Positions 1 through 5,846 of a stretch of DNA of 7,666 bases are shown here, in pieces. The notes under the pieces are model-generated. The model saw only the letters and a program-made list of their open reading frames with translations, was not told the origin of the DNA and did no database searches. The stretch spans positions 1-7,666 of the forward strand of contig JALOOE010000256.1 in NCBI GenBank assembly GCA_025454565.1, read 5' to 3'. Source of the DNA: Anaerolineae bacterium. GTDB lineage: Bacteria; Chloroflexota; Anaerolineae; CG2-30-64-16. The position numbers and the translations under genes were made by a program. Positions within the stretch are counted from its first letter, which is position 1. The number at the start of each line of letters is the position of its first letter.

Positions 1-591
1 GCTCAGCGCCTTCGGGTCCTTGAGCAGGCTCTCGACCGTGCCGGCGGGCAGTGCTGCAAACGCCGCATCCGTGGGGGCGAAGACCGTGAACGGGCCTTTA
101 CCCTGGAGCGCCTCAACCAGACCGGCTGCCTGCACGGCCGCCACTAGCGTCTTGAACTGCCCGGCGCCAATCGCCGTCGCTACAATGTCCTTCGCAGCCG
201 CAGGGGCCGCCCCACCGTTTGCGATAGTGAACTTATTCGTGTATTCGTTATAGTTGCTGTCGTTTCTCACCACACGGAGACGGAGTGCATGTTGACCATT
301 CGGCAGTCCAGTGGTGTCCAGCGCATAGGTGAAGTCGCCGGGATTGTTGCCCACCGCCAGGAAGATCGCCGCATTCGAGTCGCCGCCCGGCAGCAGGTCC
401 AACTGCCACTTCTGGAAGCTCGGATCGCTCGCATAACCCATCACATCAAGCTTGCCGCTTACTGTTGCCCCATCCTTCGGGCTGGAAATTCCATTCGCCG
501 TCGCTGCGCCGGCTGCCAGAGGCAAGCTCAGCAGCATGATCGCGGCGAGGACCAACACCATCAACTTCGACCAACTTCGCCTCGCAGACAT
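1..591 (-). CDS. Secreted Ig-like/fasciclin (FAS1) domain protein, 3' end outside window
   Basis: This partial gene encodes 197 residues before the left edge. It starts at the ATG complementary to 589-591, behind the Shine-Dalgarno-like GGAGAG on the minus strand. Residues 1-32 form a signal peptide: a basic N-region (SARRSWSK), a hydrophobic core (LMVLVLAAIMLLSLPLA) and an Ala-rich cleavage region. Residues about 33-125 resemble a bacterial Ig-like/beta-sandwich domain (NGISSPKDGATVSGKLDVMG and later NGQHALRLRVV). After a short Ala/Pro linker, residues about 134-197 match the beginning of a FAS1 domain: DIVATAIGAGQFKTLVAAVQ, then GKGPFTVFAPTDAAFAALP. The FTVFAPTDAAF block is the classic FAS1 H1 motif. 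FAS1 proteins are usually exported adhesion or surface proteins; that role is inferred here. It is transcribed away from the his genes. The remainder of the FAS1 domain lies beyond the window. Confidence 0.9.
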   Translation of the reverse strand, partial: MSARRSWSKLMVLVLAAIMLLSLPLAAGAATANGISSPKDGATVSGKLDVMGYASDPSFQKWQLDLLPGGDSNAAIFLAVGNNPGDFTYALDTTGLPNGQHALRLRVVRNDSNYNEYTNKFTIANGGAAPAAAKDIVATAIGAGQFKTLVAAVQAAGLVEALQGKGPFTVFAPTDAAFAALPAGTVESLLKDPKALS

Positions 592-817
592 GTGTCTCTC
601 CTTGATTTTATTTCGTCCTTGGTGCGTTTGCACCGCTCGACGTGTACATGCTATGTATAAACTATTTATATCTTTTGTTCGGTAAGATTAATTCCTAAAC
701 TCGAATTTCCAGGCGTAGGTTGAGCCACATCAATGCCGTCGGCGGGGTATGGCAGACCGATGGCACGCGTCGTCGTCAACCTGCGTAGCGGGGCTGGCCG
801 ATAGTGACTTCCTTTGT
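592..817. promoter_or_regulatory. Divergent intergenic region with probable FAS1-gene promoter
   Basis: No gene is supported in this stretch. Positions about 650-705 are clearly AT-rich against GC-rich flanks and, on the minus strand, contain GATATAAAT and TTTATACAT, either of which could be a -10 box; no convincing -35 is visible, so the exact promoter is unresolved. A small hairpin (GGTGC, loop GTTT, GCACC; 621-634) lies in the presumed 5' untranslated region of the FAS1 gene. A short palindrome, TACAT-GCT-ATGTA, lies near 646-658 and could be an operator. From 706 to 817 I see only a weak inverted repeat (CGTAGGTTG near 714 and CAACCTGCG near 778). Confidence 0.45.
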
Positions 818-846
818 TTGACAGCCTACAAGCCTTATGCTACACT
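818..846 (+). promoter_or_regulatory. Sigma70-type promoter of the his leader and hisZG
   Basis: TTGACA at 818-823 is a perfect -35 hexamer. It is followed by a 17-bp spacer and TACACT at 841-846 as the -10. TG at 838-839, followed by C840, adds an extended -10. Transcription should start near 853, about 24 nt before the leader-peptide ATG and about 165 nt before hisZ. That long leader contains the leader peptide and the terminator described below. Confidence 0.85.
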
Positions 847-876
847 CTCAACGCTTCCGCAAGGAGAAGCTTCATC

Positions 877-936
877 ATGGGTTGGACCTGCACGTATCGT
901 CATCATCATGCGGCAAGGGGCAGGCGCACGGCATAG
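877..936 (+). CDS. hisL: Putative his operon leader peptide (19 aa, three tandem His codons)
   Basis: A short open frame encodes MGWTCTYRHHHAARGRRTA and ends at TAG 934-936. It is preceded by AAGGAG at 861-866, about 10 nt upstream of the ATG. Three identical CAT codons at 901-909 are the only His codons. The frame begins about 24 nt after the predicted transcription start and is followed at once by a large stem and an intrinsic terminator, all ahead of hisZ. This is the layout of ribosome-mediated attenuation in amino-acid operons: low charged tRNA-His would stall the leader ribosome at the CAT run and change folding of the RNA. The enteric HisL has seven His codons, so three is a shorter sensor. 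The functional reading is inference; the peptide, the codon run and the terminator are directly visible. Confidence 0.75.
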   Translation: MGWTCTYRHHHAARGRRTA

Positions 937-962
937 CCGGCGTCTGATTGGCGCTTGCCCCT
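916..962 (+). promoter_or_regulatory. Long stem in the his leader RNA, abutting the terminator
   Basis: AGGGGCAGGCGC (916-927) pairs with GCGCTTGCCCCT (951-962) to give a 12-bp stem with one G-U pair. The 23-nt loop contains a smaller hairpin (CGGC-ATA-GCCG, 929-939). The left arm lies inside the leader-peptide reading frame just after the His codons, so a ribosome that reaches the stop codon at 934-936 must melt this stem, while one stalled at 901-909 may let it form. The right arm ends exactly where the terminator stem begins. It is a candidate regulatory element, but I do not see a long arm that pairs alternatively with the terminator. Confidence 0.6.
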
Positions 963-993
963 GGACTGGTTGATCATCAACCAGTCCTTTTTT
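963..993 (+). terminator. Intrinsic terminator / attenuator upstream of hisZ
   Basis: GGACTGGTTGA (963-973), loop TCA, and TCAACCAGTCC (977-987) form a perfect 11-bp stem. Six T residues follow directly (988-993). It lies 26 nt before the hisZ ATG and downstream of the his leader peptide, so it would stop transcription before the structural genes. No other gene ends just upstream that would need it, which supports a role as an attenuator. Confidence 0.9.
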
Positions 994-1019
994 GTTAATC
1001 GGAGACTGGATCGGAGCTT

Positions 1020-2297
1020 ATGTCAGCTCGAAATCAATCGACCGACCGGCCCTTGCCCGAAGGCGTGCGCGATCTGCTGTTCGCCGACACGGCAGCGTTT
1101 CGCGGCATGGAGGCCAGCCTGCAAGCCACCTGGTCAGCCTGGGGCTATCGCGAGATCAGCCTGCCCACGTTCGAGTATGCCGACACGTTGGCAACCGATG
1201 TCGGCGCGGCGGTGGACGCCGAAATGTACCGTTTCTTCGACCGCCACGGCCGTACCCTGGCCTTGCGCCCTGACATGACCATCCCAACGGCGCGCGTGGT
1301 CGGCACCCGTTTGTTCGACCAGCCGATGCCGCTGCGCCTGGCCTATGTCGGCAGCGTTTTCCGCTATGAACCGCCGCGTGCGGGCCGCCAGCATGAATTC
1401 ACCCAGGCCGGCGTCGAGCTGATCGGCGCGCCGGGCGCAGTGGCCGACGCCGAGTCGATTGCCCTGGCGGTGGCCTCGCTGCGCGCCGTCGGTGTGCCGG
1501 CCTTCCGCATCACCGTGGGACACGTCGGCTTCTTCCGCGGGCTGCTGGCCGCGCTAGATCTACCGGAACGGCTGGCGTCGCGCCTGCAGAACGCAGTGGA
1601 TCGCAAGGCCGAGGCCGAGTTGGCACTGCTCCTGGCCGAAGCGGCAAGCTTGCCGCCCATCGCCCGCAGCGCCGTGTTGACCCTGCCGCGGCTGACCGGC
1701 GATGCCGCCGTCCTGGCGGCTGCTGAGTCCATCTGTCTGAACACGACCATGATGCAGGCCATCTTCGATCTGCACGGCCTGGCGGATCTGCTGCGGGCCT
1801 ACGGTGTCGAGGACGCGATATCGTACGATCTCGCCGAGGTACGCGATCTGGATTACTACACCGGCATCACGTTCGAAGGCTTTGCGCCGGGCTTGGGGTT
1901 CAGCCTGGTGTCGGGCGGTCGCTATGATGACCTGATCGGCCACTTCGGACCGCCGTTGCCTGCGGTCGGTTGGGCGCTGACCCTCGACCGCGTGATGCTG
2001 GCGCGCGAGCTCCAGGGCATCTGCGCCGAGGAGCCCCGGTCGGATGTGTTGCTCTCGGCAGATGTCTGGGCGGCTTGTCCGCAGTGGGCGGCGCAGGCTC
2101 GGCTGTTGGGCGTGAAGGTCGAGATCGACCCGTTGGGGCTGGATCCGCAAGCGCTTTGGCAGGCGGCCCTCGCGCGCGGCATCCGGCGCATCGTATATGG
2201 CCCGGATCTCAATCATCTCACCGTGCGCGACGCCGCAGGAATGCGCGGCGTGTCCGCCGACGAGTGGCAGGAGGTGACGCGATGGCTCAACCGCTGA
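1020..2297 (+). CDS. hisZ: ATP phosphoribosyltransferase regulatory subunit HisZ
   Basis: HisZ (425 aa) is a catalytically inactive paralogue of histidyl-tRNA synthetase that binds short-form HisG. Together they make the ATP phosphoribosyltransferase that starts histidine biosynthesis, with HisZ supplying histidine feedback control. The class II synthetase core is visible: LPEGVRDLLF at residues 12-21, the ALRPDMTIP block at 81-89, motif 2-like FRYEPPRAGRQHEFTQAGVE at 114-133, the histidine-binding LDYYTGITFEGF at 277-288, SGGRYDDLIGHFG at 298-310, and motif 3-like GWALTLDRVM at 317-326. The length is normal for HisZ. It lacks a clear anticodon-binding domain of HisRS type, which argues for HisZ rather than HisS, as does its overlap with a short hisG. 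The start has only GGAG at 1013-1016, closely spaced (3 nt) from the ATG. It is expressed from the attenuated promoter at 818-846. Confidence 0.95.
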   Translation: MSARNQSTDRPLPEGVRDLLFADTAAFRGMEASLQATWSAWGYREISLPTFEYADTLATDVGAAVDAEMYRFFDRHGRTLALRPDMTIPTARVVGTRLFDQPMPLRLAYVGSVFRYEPPRAGRQHEFTQAGVELIGAPGAVADAESIALAVASLRAVGVPAFRITVGHVGFFRGLLAALDLPERLASRLQNAVDRKAEAELALLLAEAASLPPIARSAVLTLPRLTGDAAVLAAAESICLNTTMMQAIFDLHGLADLLRAYGVEDAISYDLAEVRDLDYYTGITFEGFAPGLGFSLVSGGRYDDLIGHFGPPLPAVGWALTLDRVMLARELQGICAEEPRSDVLLSADVWAACPQWAAQARLLGVKVEIDPLGLDPQALWQAALARGIRRIVYGPDLNHLTVRDAAGMRGVSADEWQEVTRWLNR

Positions 2298-2926
2298 CCA
2301 TAGCTTTGCCGAAAGGCCGGCTGACCGATGATGCGCTGGGTTTCCTGGCGCGCGCCGGTTATGCCGTGCCGGCTAACGGCGATGGCGGGCGCAAGCTGGT
2401 GCTGGATGGCGCCGATGGCCGGCTGCGTTTCATCATGGTCAAGCCGTCCGATGTGCCGGTCTTCGTGGAGTATGGCGCGGCTGATGTGGGGGTCGCCGGG
2501 CTGGATGTCGTGCGCGAGTCCGAACGCGATGTATACGAGCCGTTGCACCTGCCCTTTGGCTATTGTCGTCTCGCTGTAGCCGGCCCCGCCGACCGCGCCG
2601 ATCTGTCATTGCGGCTGGAGCGCAACCCGCGCGTCGCCACCAAGTTTCCGCGTCTCACCGAGGCCTACTTCCGCAAACGCGGCGTCGCTGCCGAGCTGAT
2701 CGTCATGTCCGGATCGGTGGAGTTGGCCCCGCTTGTCGGTCTGGCCGATCTGATCGTCGATCTCGTACAGACCGGCACGACGCTGCGCGAGAACGGCCTG
2801 GCCGAAATCCGCACGATCCTGGAGAGCCGGGCCGTGCTCATCGCGAACCGGGCGAGCTATCGGCTACGCGCGACCGAAGTGCGCGAGCTGATTGACGCGC
2901 TGGCGAATGTGATGCGTGAAACGTAA
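2282..2926 (+). CDS. hisG: ATP phosphoribosyltransferase catalytic subunit, short form HisG
   Basis: HisG (214 aa) condenses ATP with PRPP to form N1-(5-phosphoribosyl)-ATP, the committed step of histidine biosynthesis. The start ATG at 2282 lies within the last codons of hisZ (16-bp overlap) behind a strong AGGAGGTGA Shine-Dalgarno, so translation is likely coupled. Visible hallmarks are the N-terminal LTIALPKGRL (residues 5-14), KPSDVPVFVEYGAADVGVAG (54-73), and the PRPP-binding segment with DLIVDLVQTGTTLRENGL at 156-173. The protein lacks the C-terminal ACT-like regulatory domain (about 80 residues) of long HisG, as expected where HisZ is present. A longer upstream reading of this frame, from 1970, is only extension through hisZ and has no HisG similarity. 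It works in the cytoplasm. No other his gene follows; the IS lies just downstream. Confidence 0.96.
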   Translation: MAQPLTIALPKGRLTDDALGFLARAGYAVPANGDGGRKLVLDGADGRLRFIMVKPSDVPVFVEYGAADVGVAGLDVVRESERDVYEPLHLPFGYCRLAVAGPADRADLSLRLERNPRVATKFPRLTEAYFRKRGVAAELIVMSGSVELAPLVGLADLIVDLVQTGTTLRENGLAEIRTILESRAVLIANRASYRLRATEVRELIDALANVMRET

Positions 2927-2981
2927 TACGTGAAGCGTGGGAACTCCATTGACGATTTACGCATCACGTTTCACGTTTCAC
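2910..2981. repeat. Inverted and tandem ACGTTTCAC-type intergenic repeat
   Basis: TGATGCGT (2910-2917) has its exact inverted copy ACGCATCA at 2959-2966. GTGAAACGT (2916-2924) is inverted twice, as ACGTTTCAC at 2966-2974 and 2973-2981. A further variant, ACGTGAAGCGT, lies between the arms near 2928-2938. The left arm overlaps the 3' end of hisG including its stop codon. The RNA could fold into a hairpin at the end of the hisZG transcript, but there is no T-run, so it is not a standard intrinsic terminator. Related units recur at 6708-6723, so this looks like a dispersed intergenic repeat family. Confidence 0.6.
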
Positions 2982-2984
2982 ACC

Positions 2985-3000
2985 TTGACAACTGAGATAG
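2985..3000 (+). repeat. IS left terminal inverted repeat
   Basis: TTGACAACTGAGATAG is an exact inverted match to 4345-4360. It starts four bases after the last ACGTTTCAC-type unit ends, so the IS landed at the edge of, or beside, the intergenic repeat. Confidence 0.92.
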
Positions 3001-3030
3001 AATAAGCACATCTCACCGCGGAGAAGTGCC

Positions 3031-4325
3031 ATGTCCACAGCGATTCGTTTGATACCGATGGCCAGCGAAACCGGCTTTGCCCCCTTGGGTGTTTTGGGCT
3101 ACTGTCTGACGCGTACCGGCTTTCTGACGCCACTCTGGCAGGACTTAGCGTTGCCCCTCAAGACGGTCGACTACACGCCAGGCGCGAAACTGTTGGCGGT
3201 GTTGGTCAGTATTTTGACGGGCTGTCGGGCCATCGCCCAGGCCAACACGCGCCTACGACCGGACGTGGCATTAGCCCAGGCCTGGGGGCAAGCACGCTTT
3301 GCTGAGCAGTCCACGTTGGCGCGCACACTCGATGCCTTCACCCCGTGGCAGGTGGCGCAGTTGCGGGCCGGCAGTGACAGCCTGTTTCGCCGCGAGAGTC
3401 GCCTACTGCACCATGACTTTGACCAGGCGTGGTTATGGTTGGACATCGATCTCACGCCGTTACCGATCTCGCGTCAGGCGGAAGCCAGCACGAAAGGCAA
3501 GTTCGCGAAAAAAACGACTACGGCCGGCAACTGGCGCGTGTCGCGGCGCCGCAGTACCACGAGACGGTGTTCTCCCGCCTCTATCCCGGCACGCAAGATA
3601 GCGGCCCGACCTATCGGCCAATCCTGGATACCCTGGAGACCAGTCTGCTGCTCAGCCCGGCCCAGAAGCAACGCACGCTGCTGCGCTCAGATGCGGGCTT
3701 CGGCAGCGACGCCAATGTCAACCATGCGCTGACCGCCGCGTGGCAGGTATTGGGCAAAGGTAAAGGCGGGCGGCGCCCCCAAGCGTATGCGCAGCAGGTC
3801 GCCGCCGAGCAGTGGCAGGATCTTGGCCACCGGCGCTGGGTCGCCCCAGCCAGCGCCCCCGTCACCTACGTGCGCCCGACCCAGCATCTGGTCTTGCGTT
3901 GGCAGACCAGTGACGGCCAGACCAAGTATAGCACGGTCGTCTGCTCCGTGTTGCCTTGGACACTCGCCGAAGTCATCGCCCACTACGATGATCGCGGGGC
4001 GTGTGAGACTGAAATCCAGGCCGACAAGGGCGGCTTGCAACTCGAACGCCGCCGCAAGAAACACCTGGCGGCGCAAGAGGCTTTGATCCTGCTGACCGAC
4101 GTAACGCATAACCTGCTCGCCTGGGTCACGCAATGGATGTTTGGCGGTGAAGCGCTGGCTGCCTTCGGCCCGACCCGCTTCACCGAGGATGTGTTGTGCT
4201 TGCCCGGACGCTTGGTGTTCGAGCAGCAACGCTTGCGCGAGGTGCAACTCAACCAACTCCATCCTCACGCACACGCCGTCGCCACCGGTCTGACACGACT
4301 CCTGGCCCATTTCGGTAATCCATAG
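3031..4325 (+). CDS. IS4-like DDE transposase, split by a -1 frameshift at an A7 run
   Basis: The transposase starts at ATG 3031 behind GGAGAAG (3020-3026). The first frame carries residues 1-161, ending in homology at KGKFAKK. Family-like sequence then continues in the -1 frame as NDYGRQLARV and runs to TAA at 4323-4325; joined, they give 431 residues. The first catalytic Asp is in WLWLDIDLTPLP (D138 or D140), the second in LRSDAGFGSDANVN (about D221). The Glu is in YDDRGACETEIQADK, which fits the IS4 signature Y-(2)-R-(3)-E-(6)-K exactly (about Y319, R322, E326, K333). All catalytic elements are present, so only the frame is broken. Either the A7 run is a programmed slippage site or this copy is a pseudogene by loss of one A. 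The first frame unshifted runs to 3732 with unrelated sequence. IS1380-type relatives cannot be excluded. Confidence 0.85.
3508..3514 (+). other. A7 slippage site / frameshift in the transposase
   Basis: Seven consecutive A residues fall as GCG AAA AAA ACG in the starting frame. A -1 slip of the Lys tRNA on the second AAA gives AAA AAC GAC, which joins KK to NDYGRQLARV without loss of a conserved residue. Transcriptional slippage that adds one A would have the same result. A sequencing error in the homopolymer is also possible. Confidence 0.7.
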
Positions 4326-4344
4326 GTGGGTAGGATTGTGGATG

Positions 4345-4360
4345 CTATCTCAGTTGTCAA
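4345..4360 (-). repeat. IS right terminal inverted repeat
   Basis: CTATCTCAGTTGTCAA is the exact complement of the left end at 2985-3000. It lies 19 nt after the transposase stop codon. Confidence 0.92.
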
Positions 4361-4544
4361 AGTGCGATAAGATAGATTTGGCCTTCCTTGATTTTTGCGC
4401 AAAAATAGGGTGTTAGCATTGAGGACGTTGGTTGAAGTCGCGGACCAAGCTGGTGATGAGCGGCTGTGAAAAATCATCATTCGGCGTCGCTGGCGAAACA
4501 ATGGTAAAATAGCTCCGATAACAGCCGAGACGTCAGGTGCAGCT
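4361..4544 (+). promoter_or_regulatory. Upstream region of the Septu-like operon with probable promoter
   Basis: This 184-bp gap between the IS end and the ATPase gene has no supported gene. TAAAAT at 4505-4510 is a good -10 candidate about 35 nt before the ATPase ATG, but there is no clear -35 at 16-18 bp upstream. A second weak possibility is TTGATT (4388-4393) with TGTTAG (4411-4416). A modest Shine-Dalgarno, AGGTG (4535-4539), lies 5 nt before the start codon. Confidence 0.45.
4391..4406. repeat. Perfect 16-bp palindrome, possible operator or remnant terminator
   Basis: ATTTTTGCGCAAAAAT is a perfect palindrome located 30 nt beyond the IS right end and about 140 nt before the ATPase gene. 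It contains an A/T-rich arm pair around GCGC. It could be a dimeric repressor site or a weak bidirectional terminator. Its position overlaps the weak TTGATT promoter candidate. Confidence 0.5.
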
Positions 4545-5843
4545 ATGTACATCAGCAAGGTAACCCTAAAAAACATCCGCGGATTTGCCGATCTCCAGTT
4601 CGATCTCACGCGGGACGACGGGACGTATGCAGGTTGGACCGTTTTCACCGGCGATAACGGGTCCGGCAAAACCTCGCTCCTCAAAGCGATTGCGGTGGGC
4701 TTGATCGGCAAGGATACGGCGCGGGCGCTGCAGCCGAGTTTTCATCGCTGGATTCGAGATGGCGCCGACGATGAGGCCTTCATCCAACTTGAGATCGTGC
4801 GGTCTCCAACTGACGATGCACCGGTTGATCCTGGACAGCCGCCATCCCCCCAATTTCCGGCCAAGCTTGCGCTGAAGAACGGCAGCAGGGAACCTGCCCT
4901 GCAGGCAACCATTCCCGCCGGAAAGCCGACAAACTACGCCACACCGGAACGCACGATCTGGTCATCGGATGCGAAAGGGTGGTTTTCGTGTGGTTATGGG
5001 CCATTTCGCCGGGTGTTCGGAGCGTCGCCGGAGGCCATGCGGCAAATGATGGGCCCCACCACCGAGCGATTCGTGACCATGTTTCAAGAGGCTGCCTCCT
5101 TGGCCGAAGCAGACCAATGGCTGCGCAATCTGAAATACAAGGAGCTTGAGAACAAAGCCGCCGAACGCGACCAACTGGCGTTGTTGATGGAGATCCTACG
5201 CGACGATCTGATGCCCAATCAGATCACGGTTGACCGTGTCGATTCGGATGGGTTGTGGCTCAAAGACCGCAATGGGGTGCAACTGGCCTGGGGCGAAATG
5301 AGCGACGGCTATCGGGCCGCGCTGGCTCTCTTGACAGATGTTGTGCGCCATTTGATCAACACCTATGGGACTGCCGATCTGACCGAGCGTGGGCCGGATG
5401 GCAAGCTCCGTATCAAGCGCAGCGGCGTGGTGTTGATTGATGAAATTGACGCCCACCTGCACCCGGAGTGGCAACGACAGGTCGGATTCTGGCTGAAGCA
5501 GCACTTTCCGAACATACAGTTCCTGGTTACGACCCATAGTCCGATCATTTGCCAGGCCGCTGACACCAATGGACTGTTTGTGCTGCCGGAGCCTGCCAGC
5601 GGCGATCCGCCAGGGCCGCTCACCAGGGAAGACTACCGGAAGGTGATCGCGTCGCGACCGGATACGATTCTGCTGACACCGGCCTTCGGTCTGCAGAACA
5701 CACGCTCTCCGAGAGCAGTCGCAGCACGCGCAGAGTACGCCCAGCTCCAGGCTAAAAAGCGCGCAGGCGCCAGGCTTACTGTGAAGGAAGAGACCCAGGT
5801 AGCACAGCTTCAACTCTTCGCCACGGCAGAAGAGGAGTTGTGA
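4545..5843 (+). CDS. ptuA: Septu-type AAA/ABC-like ATPase (PtuA-like)
   Basis: This 432-aa cytoplasmic ATPase has the SMC/OLD-like N-terminal strand MYISKVTLKNIRGFADLQFDL and a Walker A motif GDNGSGKTS at residues 36-44. It also has an ABC signature-like segment, LAWGEMSDGYRAALAL (247-262), Walker B VVLIDEID (295-302) followed by HLHPEW, and the switch histidine in LVTTHSP (H331). A Lys/Arg/Glu-rich, probably helical tail spans about 388-432. There is no TOPRIM nuclease domain, so it is not an OLD nuclease; nuclease activity is supplied by the HNH gene 3 nt downstream. ATPase plus HNH as an adjacent pair is the architecture of Septu (PtuA-PtuB), an anti-phage system in which the ATPase scaffolds and controls the nuclease. 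The family call rests on motifs and gene order. It could instead belong to a related ATPase/HNH clade, and no reverse transcriptase (as in retron-associated versions) is adjacent. Confidence 0.8.
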   Translation: MYISKVTLKNIRGFADLQFDLTRDDGTYAGWTVFTGDNGSGKTSLLKAIAVGLIGKDTARALQPSFHRWIRDGADDEAFIQLEIVRSPTDDAPVDPGQPPSPQFPAKLALKNGSREPALQATIPAGKPTNYATPERTIWSSDAKGWFSCGYGPFRRVFGASPEAMRQMMGPTTERFVTMFQEAASLAEADQWLRNLKYKELENKAAERDQLALLMEILRDDLMPNQITVDRVDSDGLWLKDRNGVQLAWGEMSDGYRAALALLTDVVRHLINTYGTADLTERGPDGKLRIKRSGVVLIDEIDAHLHPEWQRQVGFWLKQHFPNIQFLVTTHSPIICQAADTNGLFVLPEPASGDPPGPLTREDYRKVIASRPDTILLTPAFGLQNTRSPRAVAARAEYAQLQAKKRAGARLTVKEETQVAQLQLFATAEEEL

Positions 5844-5846
5844 GGC

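Larger units (their letters stand above)
2985..4360 (+). mobile_element. IS4-like insertion sequence, 1376 bp
   Basis: The element is bounded by 16-bp perfect terminal inverted repeats, TTGACAACTGAGATAG at 2985-3000 and its complement at 4345-4360. Between them is a single transposase region occupying almost all of the element. The flanks CACACC (left) and AGTGCG (right) show no target-site duplication, even if the repeat ends are shifted by a few bases; CAC and GTG just outside could extend the inverted repeat with one mismatch. It lies between hisG and the Septu-like operon. Lack of a duplication suggests decay of the target repeats or recombination with another copy. Confidence 0.9.

Noticed and set aside
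836..841. TATGCT as the -10 box of the his promoter
   Set aside because: It is only 12 bp from TTGACA. TACACT at 841-846 has the proper 17-bp spacing.
1560..2216. Minus-strand open frame opposite hisZ
   Set aside because: It is a shadow of hisZ, whose synthetase-like motifs are unmistakable on the plus strand.
1970..2281. N-terminal extension of HisG by an upstream in-frame ATG
   Set aside because: The added residues are Arg/Gly/Ala-rich shadow of hisZ. The canonical HisG N-terminus begins at 2282 behind a strong Shine-Dalgarno.
2910..2981. Reading the hisG-downstream repeats as a CRISPR array or intrinsic terminator
   Set aside because: The units are about 9 bp, overlapping or inverted, without regular spacers, and no T-run follows the hairpin.
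4361..4544. Retron-like noncoding RNA or reverse transcriptase upstream of the ATPase-HNH pair
   Set aside because: No reverse transcriptase is encoded in the window and the 184-bp gap shows only a short palindrome, not an msr/msd-like structure.
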